From: Rhododendron vialii
Taxonomy: Eukaryota > Streptophyta > Magnoliopsida > Ericales > Ericaceae
Direction of reading: 5' to 3'
DNA length: 64,000 nucleotides
NCBI RefSeq assembly: GCF_030253575.1
Contig: NC_080558.1
Span: 34,231,611-34,295,610, forward strand
In this document: positions 45,001 through 55,145 of the stretch, piece by piece
Position numbering within the stretch: position 1 is the stretch's first letter
Layout: every line of letters begins with the position of its first letter
Notes under the pieces: generated by a model
The model's database searches: none
What the model was told of the DNA's origin: nothing
What the model saw: the letters and a program-made list of their open reading frames with translations, nothing else
Position numbers and translations under genes: made by a program

Positions 45001-47947
45001 GATGTAAAGACGTATGACAGTGGGAGGAATGAGACCATGAGAGGAAAATTTCAAACAAATCATATCTCCAAGATCACAACGCAAGCATCAGGCACACCAT
45101 TTTCTTCCTGCTTTTCAATGTGATAGGATTACCTATCAACAAATTTTGTAAGGAGATTATAGAAGAGCCTCAAAACCAATGTCAAATATTTCGCAACCTT
45201 TCCCTCGATAAGAAGCACTGAAAATAGCTATACTTAGCTTCTGTGATTGCGTGGGTCCCAAAAAAAGAACGGGCTTTGCCCGTCTTGCTCGCAACTTTTG
45301 TCCATCGGGGAAATGGAAATAAAAAAGATCCTTACCGCCAAAGTTGATACTTATAATCAAACATGTATCAACAATCCCTTTCCTCTTCTTTTGCTGTGGC
45401 AATTCCACCCAGGGTTCTTCGTAGTTGGGGAAGAGTCTGCCCAAAGCGGATCCTTGGAGGAAGTTCAATGTCATGGAAAAATGGAAAATCTTCTTTTGCT
45501 GACAGATAAAAAGAAATAGAAAATGCCAGAGTCACTCCTCCCATGTCCTCTGCAAAGGCCAAGTGGGAAATTGAAGGATCCCCTATAGCCATAGAAAACG
45601 CCTGAAATTTGCCATTCTGAAATAGATTAGTTAACCCTGTGCGTAGAACTTGAGCAGAAAAGATAAACAAAGATTGAGAAATAGGAGTGGAATTCATGAG
45701 AACCTGAAAAACTTCAGTTCGATATGCACTGCCAAAAAATTTCACTAGACCTTAGCCATTGCTAAGTAGAGCACATTACCAGCAACTGGTTATTTATTGA
45801 GACTGATAAACCTCTAGAGCACATCATCCATGCTATTTTTTGCCCTTCAAAAAATCACTAGTCCGGTGGACATAATTCTCAGAACATTACATACTTAAGC
45901 TTGTGGCCAAAAGGTTAAATGTTTGGTTAGTTATGCTTTGCCTCTTAGAGTATGCCCATTTTCTACTTCACCCACAACGCTTCTTTACACGAATTTCCTT
46001 GACTTTCGACTTCAATCACTTGCTGCTGAACCTTGGAGGCATTGTGGCCTCAACAAATGCCCTATCTAGTAGAGGGTTTGGCTGGGGCAAATTCAATGTT
46101 CTAAATGGCGCTTGGCACTAGTAGGGCGGAGACCCACCTCCAAGCGCCAAGCCGCCTAGGCGGCGCCAAGCAATTCGGCGGATTTTTTTTTTTTAACAAA
46201 CCATTATCCAATCAATCTATATTCCATGTATCCATAATGCAAGTTCAAACTTCAAAGTACAAACCCAAATGAAATTAAGTAGTAGCAACTATCAAATAAG
46301 TTGAATAAGACAATAAGTAGTAGGGCTTCGCTCACATCCCTTGTATTACTTTTATATGTATATTTTTTAGGCTGCCAAAGGCCTCCAAAGATGCCGCCGC
46401 CGCCGCCAAGGCCGCCAAGACTGCCAAGCTCCAAGACCGCCAAGGCCGCCTAGGCGGCCGCCAAGCCCGCCAAGACCGCCAAGCTCCAAGCCCGCCTAGG
46501 CAGCCGCCAAACCTCCCTAGGCACCAAATCAAACGCCAAGGGCTATTGGCGTGGCGGCAGGGTACCTCCAAGTGCCTAGGCGGCCTGGGCGGCCGCCATT
46601 TAGAACAGGGGGCAAATGTTTTGACAGTCACTCTTCTGGCTCTATTTTACTTGCTTCGGTCTCCCATTATGATTTTCAGTTACGGAAAACTCCATAACTT
46701 TCCAACTTTTATTGATTCATTGTATATGCAATCATTACCCATAATTTTCTGTCAAAGAACCAGATTCCATTTGGTTTGCTAACAGCCACATCTGCTGCTA
46801 CTGGACAATCGTACCTGATGAAGGCAAATCTTGCATCAGGCCTTTTACTCTTGTTTGGAAGAAACAGCCCGCACCATTCCAAAATCTGTGAACTTGTTCC
46901 TGAGCCAACAAGGAACCACTGTTCCTGGTGAATTATAGATAAACAATGTTGTCCAATCTTCATAATTGTTTGTCTCCGCACCATTTTGGCCGCCATGACA
47001 ATTGGTCCTTATGCTCTAATGAGTTTATCGAGCCTGTCGATGGCTAATTTTGGTCAACTACGTTTGGTTCAGGGTTTGAGGTCAAGATGAAGTGGTTTAT
47101 TTAAGGTTATAGCCTTGTGGGTTATGTAGCTCGAACTCTTGTACTGATGTGCAGTGCAGAAAATTAGCTTGGTTGAAATACGTATACGCTTTGTGGGCAT
47201 TCTTACATTAACTATTGTTCTGATGGTGGTGATGGGTTTGGTTGGTGGTGGGGAGGTGGAAGAGAGGACTTTTAGGTATAATGCGAGTCAGTTTAAGACT
47301 TCAAGGGACCTTATTGTGTGTGTGTGAGTGTGTGTACATGCATAATATTGTGTGGGTGGGTTGGTGTTTGTTTGTAAAAGTTTTTTTCATAATCGCATCA
47401 ATGTAGCCATTGTTAATTAGTCATGTCAGATTTAAGTAGCAACATACTGCCAAATTTCGTAGTGCAGTGTTATCACTGCTATTCCTTTTTCTCTTTCAAT
47501 CAGATCAGTGCTATTCCTTTTGGGGTCTCATGCCAAGATTTTTCAATTATCTTAACTTGTTTCAGGTGGGCAGTGCAAGGGTCCCCATTCCCACGAACAG
47601 ACCAAATGGGACTACTATGCCCTCCACTTCAACAGTATGTTAATTTTGTGCTGCAGTTCACGAATAAAGGCATTTGGTTAACTTTTTCTCTTTTTTTTTT
47701 TTTTTTGACACTCTGGATCTCTTCTGGATCAATTGCAGGCAATGCCTCATTCTCAGAGCCAAACTGTTGTTGTTGAGAATCCTATGTCCGTCAATGAAAG
47801 TGGCAAGTTGGTATGATTTCTTGCTAACTCTTTTTTTCTCCCTCAGCTGGCCCTTCCCCCGTCTTCGCAAACAATTAACGGCTGATCTAATTGTCCATTT
47901 TATAGGTGAGCAATGTTGTTGTTGGAGTCACGACTGAGAAGAAGTGA
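36086..47947 (+). CDS. LSD1: LSD1, three-zinc-finger regulator of cell death
   Basis: Six coding exons with GT-AG borders join in phase: 36086-36197, 42766-42876, 44494-44606, 47566-47634, 47739-47810, 47906-47947. They encode 172 residues. Three LSD1-type zinc fingers are complete: C7/C10...C25/C28, C46/C49...C64/C67 and C84/C87...C102/C105, each with the (L/M)YPRGA-type core. The C-terminus ([29 protein letters not shown]) matches Arabidopsis LSD1 rather than LOL1. In Arabidopsis LSD1 (189 residues) restrains superoxide-dependent cell death and binds bZIP10, catalase and metacaspase 1. The start follows a splice acceptor by 2 bp, so a leader exon lies upstream. Introns of 6.6, 1.6 and 3.0 kb carry many transposons, yet the frame is intact. 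Confidence 0.93.
37208..38515. mobile_element. hAT-like element in LSD1 intron
   Basis: The 8-bp direct repeat GGCACAAT flanks the unit (37200-37207, 38516-38523). The ends are inverted: TAGGGGTGTAAACAGTTCAG at the left; CAGTTTAACTGGG and CAGCCCTA at the right. GGTTTGG/CCAAACC-rich subterminal blocks lie at both ends. At 1,308 bp it has no transposase and is non-autonomous. It sits in the 6.6-kb intron between zinc-finger exons 1 and 2. Confidence 0.85.
37478..37995. repeat. two families of internal tandem repeats
   Basis: Inside the hAT-like element a unit of about 138 bp (ACTTTAAAGT...AACAACAATATTTTTATG...AAAAACTCCAGCAGCCAAATG) occurs twice (from about 37480 and 37618). A second unit (AATGATATTT..GCCATTTAATGT..GGAGAAAAGATTAAAGTACRACAAC...AGACATTCAACAAC) occurs twice (from about 37737 and 37896). 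Confidence 0.8.
38524..40116. other. intron sequence, no gene
   Basis: Interior of the long LSD1 intron. No recognised repeat boundary or conserved protein. Frames at 39703-39939 (minus) and 39825-40046 (plus) are open but unrecognised. Confidence 0.45.
40117..41531 (+). mobile_element. TRIM-like LTR element in LSD1 intron
   Basis: Two copies of TGTGAGAAMCCACTTGGGAT followed by GGAATCCCACATCGGCTTGG start at 40117 and 41393 and match for about 100 bp. Just before the second copy is AAGTGGGAGAGAT, a typical polypurine tract, so the copies look like 5' and 3' LTRs. The 1.1-kb interior (GGCGGGTCCCGC, GGGACTTATCACACATCGC) has no gag-pol. The right copy then contains a second GGTAATGGAAGTTGATGTGG (41434, 41501), so it is rearranged. 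Size and lack of genes suggest a terminal-repeat retrotransposon in miniature. Confidence 0.65.
41532..42765. other. intron sequence, no gene
   Basis: Right part of the 6.6-kb LSD1 intron, ending at the acceptor CATGCAG (42765). Nothing recognised. Confidence 0.45.
43507..43882. mobile_element. degenerate hAT-like element
   Basis: CAGGGGTGGACGCAAGG at the left and CTTTGTCCGCCACTA at the right are roughly inverted copies of the common CAGTGGCGGAC hAT end. No clear 8-bp duplication. It lies in the LSD1 intron between zinc-finger exons 2 and 3. Confidence 0.4.
45480..45745 (-). pseudogene. LINE reverse-transcriptase fragment
   Basis: The minus-strand translation reads [42 protein letters not shown]. 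This corresponds to the plant L1 reverse-transcriptase region before and at the catalytic F-A-D-D box, here FAED, so the first catalytic aspartate is changed. Further RT-like sequence may continue to 45157. The fragment lies in the LSD1 intron 44607-47565, antisense to the gene. Confidence 0.7.
46093..46608. mobile_element. GC-rich element with GCCGCCAAG repeats
   Basis: Inverted ends TGTTCTAAATGGCG (46097) and CGCCATTTAGAACA (46594) are perfect for 14 bp, and GGGGCAAAT occurs on both sides (46084, 46609) as a possible 9-bp target duplication. Inside, from about 46370 to 46510, are roughly a dozen imperfect copies of GCCGCCAAG / CCGCCTAGGC. The high GC content contrasts with the AT-rich intron. 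It lies between the two LINE fragments, so it inserted into or replaced part of that LINE. Confidence 0.75.
46737..46996 (-). pseudogene. LINE RRM-like N-terminal fragment
   Basis: The minus strand encodes [15 protein letters not shown], then [17 protein letters not shown], close to the RNA-recognition motif (RFGFVRY...NG...L.V) found at the start of plant LINE polyproteins. It lies upstream, in its own orientation, of the reverse-transcriptase fragment at 45480-45745, so both are probably parts of one deleted LINE. Confidence 0.55.
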
Positions 47948-48240
47948 TCCGACCAAATTTGGCAATTTATTGTGGAATAGTAATTAGTGGCTATTATACA
48001 AAATCATGGTTTCCTACAGCTTTGAGGATGGATGTGGAGATGTTTTGTGAATATGGAATTGGCTATTATCGATGCCACAAATTTGCTTTATCAAAATTTC
48101 AAGAAATTGAAGTGTTTGACTTTGTATTGAGACGGTAGTAAAACTAGAAAAGAAGATATGTTTATTGTTTGGGAAGCCATATTGAATAATTGACATTTCT
48201 GGCTGTGGTCCAAAAATCGTGGGTATAAAAACGAACAGAG
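47948..48240 (+). other. 3' untranslated region of LSD1
   Basis: Sequence following the LSD1 stop codon; no repeat boundary is visible until about 48240, where sequence resembling the foldback cluster begins (AAACGGTTCCGATTATTAGC). No clear AATAAA signal was found; AATAATTGAC at 48185 is the nearest AT-rich candidate. Confidence 0.4.
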
Positions 48241-48427
48241 CTGTTTATGTTGCATGAATTTTTGTAGGTACCCTTAAAATAAGTCTTAAACAAGTTAAAC
48301 GGTTCCGATTATTAGCATGGGGCTCCGAACTAATAATGAGTGTGTGTGTGTGTTCAATGAGTTCCTTGGCTTAAGTAGCTAGTAATGACTTGATTTTGCC
48401 TTTTCAAGAGGCCCCCTTTTCCACTAG

Positions 48428-49600
48428 TTTTTTTTTTTTTTACCAAAGTAAATTCGATTTATATATAAGCAAAACAGTACAATAAGAGGAGACACTACCG
48501 GTCTCAAAATACAGAAACTAACAAAATAAAATAAAATACAACAAACCAAAAAACCCACTTGGAACCACGACACTGGAGTTGGATCCGTCGAACACATTTG
48601 TGAAGAGGGATTGGAGAGGCCGAAGTTGAGAAGTCAGGTATGAACACAGAGCAAGCCTTCTTGTGAAACTCCACTTAAATATATTGGAAAGGTTAAAATT
48701 ATTTAAGTATGTAACATTATGATAGAAACAAATTATGGGGCTTAACTTGATACGTGGGAGGTGGGGTGGGGTACTGTGCACTTGTAAGCAATATGGGTAC
48801 TTGTGTTCATCCAGAAACAAAAAGGAAAGATATTTGTGGTAATAAGGACAAGTAAAGCCAAGGGTGATTTTAAAAGATGACATTTGGAGGACATGTGTCA
48901 AGTACTAGAATCCCATGAATATTACTCATCAGGTTCTATAAAAAAGGCGGGGGGTGGCTGTCTGGGAGGGACAGGAGGGAAAGACTGGTAAAAGGGCAGT
49001 GGGAATTTTAGTGTACCAAACTAAGAGGGAGGCTATCTACCTCAGTTTTCCTTTTATTCGAGAGCCAGGGGAGAGTTTTGAAAATTCTTTTCCGAATTCG
49101 TTTATTGTGGAACAAAGGGATCGAGGATTGGCAGGAAGTTTTTTTATTGTGGAACAAAAGGATCGAGGATTGGGAGGAAGTTTTCAAGGGAATTATACGG
49201 GGTTGAGGTGTTGGTATTTTTGTTGGGGGTTTTACTCAACATAATTATTAGAGTTTTAATTACCATATTTTGGTATTGGGTTCTGTCTTAAGGATTTATA
49301 TTTGACTTAAGGGTGATTGTGTTTCATTGTGGTGCTTGAGCTTTTGGATTGTTACACTTCTAGATGACCCGACGCACCAACTTGAACTCGTCTCGCCGTA
49401 GACTGGAGGCAGAAGTCACTGCAGATGCCGTCTTCGTTGTCCGTACATTGATTCCAAGAAAACTAGATCTAAAATCACAAACCTGGCTCAATACTAGCTT
49501 TTTTTTTGCCTTGGGTATTTTTCGTCTATACATTCCAATACTACTCTATATTTGCTATCCAAAAAAATGGAGGGACAAGACAAAGTAAAGAGTGTACTTT
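48428..49600. other. LINE-tail-like segment and unassigned DNA
   Basis: A T run at 48430 followed by TTTATATATAAGCAAAACAG looks like a reversed poly-A tail; its start resembles 6163-6230. Frames at 48954-49244 and 49364-49588 are open but unrecognised, the first partly because of a short tandem repeat. Confidence 0.35.
49101..49184. repeat. 42-bp tandem duplication
   Basis: TTTATTGTGGAACAAAGGGA and the rest of a 42-bp unit (through ATTGGCAGGAAGTT) recurs at 49143 with only a few changes. The unit length is a multiple of three, so the surrounding frame stays open and shows IVEQ(R/K)DRGL twice. Confidence 0.85.
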
Positions 49601-49622
49601 GGTTTGTACTTTGACTAGCTAA

Positions 49623-50042
49623 GAGCATCTGCACCAGTGTCTTTAAATTTTGGATCAAATTAGAGAGCAAAAAGTCACTTTATTACTTTAGTTATCCATT
49701 TTTAAAATGTTCACTGCATTAGGCTCTTAACTCACATTCTATTTTCAATTAAATATTCGTATTTTTGTATTTCCTATTTAATACCAAAAAAAAAAACCCA
49801 TGCATACCAGGAGTTAAACTATTGGACCAAACACAAGTGGGTTAAAAGCACAGTTAAAATAATAAAATATAGTAGAGTTGGCAAATAGTTCCTCGTTAGG
49901 AGACATGAGGAGCTATAGCTAAGTTAAACAATTTGCATGCAGAATAATGAGTTAACAACCGAGGTTGATGCAGCCCAGTTTTTGGGGGTTTGCTCGTTAT
50001 TTTAGTGTCAAAAGGAATGTGGCGAGACAGATGTGGATGCTC
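49623..50042. mobile_element. Tourist-like (PIF/Harbinger) MITE
   Basis: GAGCATCTGCACC at the left and GGATGCTC at the right are inverted ends, flanked by TAA on both sides (49620-49622, 50043-50045). A 3-bp TAA/TWA duplication and GAGCATCT-type ends fit PIF/Harbinger MITEs. About 420 bp, non-coding. Confidence 0.75.
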
Positions 50043-51254
50043 TAAGGGCAAGTGTAGCAGCTAGCCGTGGGAAACAATAATGTTTTTAGCTATTTTAACT
50101 AGCTTAAAATGCAAAACAAGCCTCCAAGAGACTCAATAAAAGCCGGGGTAAACTGGCCCAATGAATAAGCCACTTCAGCCCCTTAAGCACTTTTGGAGAA
50201 CTAAGCTGAAGTAGCGGATAGCTGGACCCCATATTAAACGGTGAATAAGAGTGATAGGGCACCACATGATAACAGGGGTGGCATGCTAATGATGTGGCCG
50301 CATCGGGCCCCCAATTTTTTCCTATTTTTAGGAGCCCCCAAATATATATGCCCTTGGTATTATGTATATAGATATAAAATTAGTAGAAAAATGTTAGGTC
50401 CCAATTTTAATAGAAGTTTGGGCTCCGTTTGTTTCGATGTAAAATAAACTTCAAATTTTTATTTTTCAGTGTTTAGTTGGTACTTGAAAAATATTTTCAA
50501 AAATCGACAAAATATTGTAGAGAGAGGGGGGCTTAAACGGTGGAGATATATGAGAATATTAGAATTGAATGTGGGTCAAGACTGACGATTAAGGAAACTG
50601 AGCTGAGCAATGAGAATTACAGTAGAAGGCAATGGGTTCATTTCGAAAAATAACTTACAGAAGATTTAAAGTTAAGTTATTTCTATCCAATTAATGGAAA
50701 ATGTGTAACGCCCTGAATTTTAGGTACGTTAAATAGACAATTTTATTGGAAACTTCAAAATAGAGTCCGACTCATATTATATTACAATCTCCATAAGAGT
50801 ACTTTTATTACATAAGGGAGGGAAACTAGGGTTCTTATCTACAGCTCTGCATGCTCCTCCATATCAGGCAGCTATTCGGTTTCAAAAGCTTCCAAGGTGT
50901 AGAGTTCACCCTGCTCATGTACAAGGTCTGACACATTATACCGGCATCGCCCCCAGTATAATATGTCAGGGTTACAACGGTAAAACCATGAGTTACAAAG
51001 GCTCAGCAGAATAATCTCATACCCGCTAACTCATAACTTACAAACAATAGGTTATAGGAATAATATGCCACCTAAGAATTTCAAATAGCACATGCATATT
51101 CAATAAAGTACTTAACAATGACACATCCACATTCGCTATTCAACTGGCGTTAGTGTCTGTGAAATCAGTGTTTCTCCTACGCGACTCATCGTAGACTGTG
51201 TCTCATTTTTCCTTTTACCAAATCAATATTTTCAAAACACTTTTTGAACATGCC

Positions 51255-51570
51255 ATGTTACCAATGAGGCTGCCACGTCTGGCTCCATTGGCAACACACA
51301 TAATGGACTACCAAGTTCGGCCACAATGCGGTTTCAATAATCCATACACACAATGGGCTACCACGTCCAACCACATTGTGGTTTCAAAAATTCATGCACA
51401 CAATGGGCTACCACGTCCGGCTACATAGGGGTTTTCTTGGCTCCTCTCCACAGAAAACCAAGTCACACCTCCAATGAGACTACCAAGTTCGATCCCATTG
51501 GTAACACAAACCACACAATGAGCTACCACATCCGGCCACATTGTGGTTTCAAAACACTTCTTTTCATTAA
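51255..51570. repeat. degenerate tandem array, about 60-bp unit
   Basis: Blocks of CACACAATGGGCTACCACGT followed by CCGGCCACATTGTGGTTTCA recur about five times with changes. AATGNGGCTACCACGT and its surroundings give each unit a small inverted repeat (CACAATG / CATTGTG). Confidence 0.75.
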
Positions 51571-52098
51571 CCACACCCTAGGTGCCATGTTTCTAACTTT
51601 CTCAATTTTCGTGTCTTGTTTTTATGCAATGACTCCGCGGCAGGACTTTTCACGTAAGTAATCGTTAATCATTCATTGTAATCTTAAAACTAAACTAGTA
51701 AAATCATTCAACTCTATATTACTTATCATGCTCATACTATCACGTAGTCATGCTCAAACATTCAACACACAATAAAAAGCATAGTGTCACATGGACGGAC
51801 ACATTTAGAGTAGAAAACCACTTATGCTTTATCACACATCAAACAAGTAATCCAAGTAATCACATGCTCATAACCATCCTAAGATCAAAATACGAATACT
51901 TTCGATCAAGTTTATATTTTCGAAAATCCATTCCTTCTTCCTTTTAGGGAAGTTCAAAACAACATATGTTTTTCCGAAAAATAAATTCAATATATTCAAC
52001 ATACTCCTCTTCCTTTTCAAAACTTTAATAAACACATTTCAAGTTCTCATGCATTTCCACATATAAACAATGTACACATTTCTATATTTAGAGGTAGT

Positions 52099-52460
52099 AA
52101 GTACGAAAGAATCTACTTATACTTAGTGTTAGAGAGTAAGGACATTCTACATGATCATACAAATTTTCTATATATAGGATTAATGAGTAAGAGAAAATCT
52201 ACTTATACTTAGAGTTAGAGTGAAAGAATAATCTACATGATCATACAAATTTTATATATTTAGAATTAATGAGTAAGAGAAAATCTACTTATACTTAGAG
52301 TTAGAGTGAAAGGATAATCTACATGATCATACAAATTTTCTATATTTAGGATTAATAAGTAAGAGAAAATCTACTTATACTTAGAGTTAGAGTGAAAGGA
52401 TAATCTACATGATCATACAAATTTTCTATATTAAGGATTAATGAGTAAGAGAAAATCTAC
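52099..52460. repeat. 86-bp tandem array, about four units
   Basis: Units beginning GAGTAAGAGAAAATCTACTT start at 52185, 52271, 52357 and 52443, exactly 86 bp apart; a divergent unit precedes at 52099. Each contains ATGATCATACAAATTTT. The copies are nearly identical, implying recent expansion within the LTR. Confidence 0.92.
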
Positions 52461-52801
52461 CATTCTTCTTGGCGGTAGGGCGGCTACGGAAAAGTAAGTC
52501 AACTATCGGACGGAGTGACTTTCTACGGTAAGCTTCCGGTAGTTTCGAAAGAGAAAGGTTTCTCTCAAAACTAGTTCTTGGCTAAACTACTAAACTTTTT
52601 GGATTGAGAGAGTGGTCGAGTGGTAGTTTAGTGGCGGCCTTGGATGAGTTTCTTAGAGAACTCAAAGAGAACTCAAGAACAAAAGAAGAACAAGTAAAAA
52701 CAAAGTAAGAATGTACACAAGGATTTCTAGAGAGAGAAGTTGAGGGATGGAAGGTGTGAGTTGAATGGCATGAGGGGGGGTCCTATTTATAGCAAAAACT
52801 T

Positions 52802-52803
<2 letters not shown>

Positions 52804-52855
<52 letters not shown>
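52804..52855. repeat. (CT)n microsatellite
   Basis: About 52 bp of CT, 13 bp to the right of the solo LTR's putative minus-strand TATA box, thus just upstream of it. Confidence 0.97.
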
Positions 52856-52856
<1 letters not shown>

Positions 52857-53205
52857 ATAGATTTGCTCCATTGTCTTGTCCAATCAAGCCTTACAAGCAT
52901 GCCAAGCCATGTCAATCCAACTTAGATGTAAGACTAGGTAATCATGGAGATTTTCTAAGGCTTTAAGGCAATCCTAGGTGATTATGACTTAGGTTGGCAA
53001 GTCTTACAAGTCTAAGAGGTTAGTCTTCCATGTTTAGTCAATCCTAGGTCTAGGTTGTAGTCAAAATCTAAGGTAATTAAGGGCTAGGTTCTAGGTGATT
53101 AAATGCTAGATTATGTGCTTGAAGTGGTCTAGGAATGGGTTGTCATGTAGTAATTAGGCTTGAGGCTAAGAGGTAGCTTGTGGGAGTGTACAAACACATG
53201 CACAC

Positions 53206-53207
<2 letters not shown>

Positions 53208-53292
<85 letters not shown>

Positions 53293-53302
53293 ACTATGTG
53301 TC

Positions 53303-53341
<39 letters not shown>
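53208..53341. repeat. compound (CT)n-(TA)n-(TG)n microsatellite
   Basis: About 83 bp of CT, a short non-repeat, then TATATATATATA and about 26 bp of TG. The longest simple repeat in the window, inside the solo LTR. Confidence 0.97.
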
Positions 53342-53345
<4 letters not shown>

Positions 53346-54317
53346 CTAAGTATGTTTAGGTCTAAGTAGCCTTATAAGTTTAGGAGAAAGAGTAATAATT
53401 ATGGTTAAGGCTTTCAATGCTAGTCATTGCCCAATGGTTAATATATATCCTAGGAAGTATATATACATATATCTATATATTTAGCTAGGTATACTTAGGC
53501 CTAAGTAGTCCTATTAGCTCTAAGGAAAGGTAATGATTAAAGTTAAGCTTTCAAGTGCAAAGCATTGTCCAATGGGTAAAGATTTTCTTAGAAAGTATAT
53601 CTATATATATATATAGGCATGCTTATAATAGGTTATGAGGTATATACATATATATACCTAGGGAAAGATCTAGGAAAGCAACTTTGGTGGGTAATTAAGT
53701 TTAAGGCTATAAACCTTAGGTTTGCATGCATGGCAAGCCTAAGTACACCACTTTTGGAAGCATTATGATTACTTCCTATGGTCTAGTGGTTCAATTAGGG
53801 TTTGGAGGGTTCACAAGGCTCAAAGATAGTTAAAAAAAGTTCATCTAGGGTTAGGAGAATGTAACTAGGTGAAATGGTAGTTAGGTTTTTCTAACTAATC
53901 AATTGGAAGCTAATTCTACTTGCCAAGTAGGATTTCTAGCCAAGAAATACAATTTAAAAATTTTATTTCACTTACTAGGAAAATATACAATTGCTTCTAT
54001 AAGCATACTTGTCTTTAGAAAAAGTACTAGATTGTCCGGTGCAAAAAGATATAATTTTATAAGCCTCAAATTTAATTATGACGGATTATTATAAATTAAA
54101 AAGGAATTTTAAAAGCAAATTCTAAGTAATTAAAAATGGAATTTTAAAAGCAAATTCTAAGTAATTAAAATAAAATTTAAATATTTAACGAAATTTTTAT
54201 TTACCAAAAATCAGGATCGTTACAAAATGTTTTACATGTATAGTGCTTTCCTCATTTTTTACACAACCGAATACCGAAATATAAGTAAAACATTTTACGC
54301 CCGAACAAACGGAGCCT

Positions 54318-54990
54318 AATACAGAAGGCCCAAAAAATAATGGTAAAAGATGATAACTTTTTAAGTTTGTGGGTCAGATTTTATAATAAGAATAATATAT
54401 TTGTCTTAACCTCTTCATAAAGAATACAAACCCGAGCCCTTAATTTTCCTTTTTTACGCCGTCTCCAAGAATCCAAGCCCTAGCCCCACTCTTAATTCGA
54501 ATCGGCAAACAATCCCAAGGCGTAAAGAAAACCAAAGAAGATTTTTGAAGGATCTCATATGAAAAAGTTCGCATCGGGTCCCGAAAAAACTCAGAAATGA
54601 TCCTGCGTGACAGTGCTTCAAAACTACAAAATAATTTTCGGTCCTTTAAACTCCCTTTCAATTTACATGTCGAAGATATCTAGGAACAACAAGTCATTGA
54701 CTCATATATTAAAAGAAAAAATTTCTCTCCAACACTTAACTACTCCCGTATAATTAATATATGAGTACTACAAAAATAAAACAAATAACGTGGTTTACAC
54801 TCTTCCGTTGAGACTTGCGGGTGACTGACTACATTTTATTTTCTTGACAACCAAAAAACTGTCACTTGAAAATCAAGTGGTTAGATCTGACTTCACCAAG
54901 AAATTAATACAACACACAATACCCTTTATCTTATTATTAGACTTCAAACATGTAGGTAATCCATCTCTCTCTCAACACACTTTCTTTCTC
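54318..54990. other. 5' flank of CASP-like gene
   Basis: No coding sequence recognised. Contains an AT-rich promoter-proximal stretch. A minus-strand frame (54661-54440) is unrecognised. Confidence 0.45.
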
Positions 54991-54997
54991 TATAAAA
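54991..54997 (+). promoter_or_regulatory. TATA box of CASP-like gene
   Basis: TATAAAA in the context CTCTATAAAAGGGGCAG, about 150 bp upstream of the start codon. Transcription would begin near 55020-55030, giving a leader rich in TTC and CT repeats. Confidence 0.8.
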
Positions 54998-55078
54998 GGG
55001 GCAGTCTTCCATTCACACATTATATTGTCCATTAAAGAATCCTCCTCCTTCTTTTTCTTCTTCTTCTTTTTGGGTAAA

Positions 55079-55109
55079 TTCTTCTTCTTCTTCTTCTTCT
55101 TCTTCTTCT

Positions 55110-55143
<34 letters not shown>

Positions 55144-55145
55144 TC
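55079..55145. repeat. (TTC)n and (CT)n in the 5' leader
   Basis: About eleven TTC units followed by about 16 CT units with one G interruption, ending directly at the ATG. Pyrimidine-rich leaders are frequent in plant genes. Confidence 0.95.

Larger units (their letters stand above)
50704..54224 (-). mobile_element. 3.5-kb solo LTR (Gypsy type)
   Basis: The unit starts TGTAACGCCCTGAATTTT and ends AAAATCAGGATCGTTACA, flanked by the 5-bp direct repeat AAATG (50699-50703, 54225-54229). No primer-binding site or gag-pol is seen, so it is a solo LTR of unusual length. The minus strand has TATAAATA (52791-52784) followed by GA-rich leader sequence, suggesting that transcription ran on the minus strand. 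The ends resemble Tekay-type Ty3/Gypsy LTRs. It contains two tandem arrays and two long microsatellites. Confidence 0.85.
50418..54317. mobile_element. MITE split by a solo LTR
   Basis: TTTGGGCTCCGTTTGTTTCG (50418) and CGAACAAACGGAGCC (54302) are inverted ends. If the solo LTR and one copy of its duplication are removed, the remaining unit is about 375 bp. GGCTCCGTTTGTT ends are common in plant hAT-type MITEs. No clear outer target duplication was found. Confidence 0.7.

Noticed and set aside
52099..52460. Regularly spaced repeats that could suggest CRISPR
   Set aside because: The 86-bp units are contiguous with no unique spacers, lie inside a plant LTR, and there are no cas genes.
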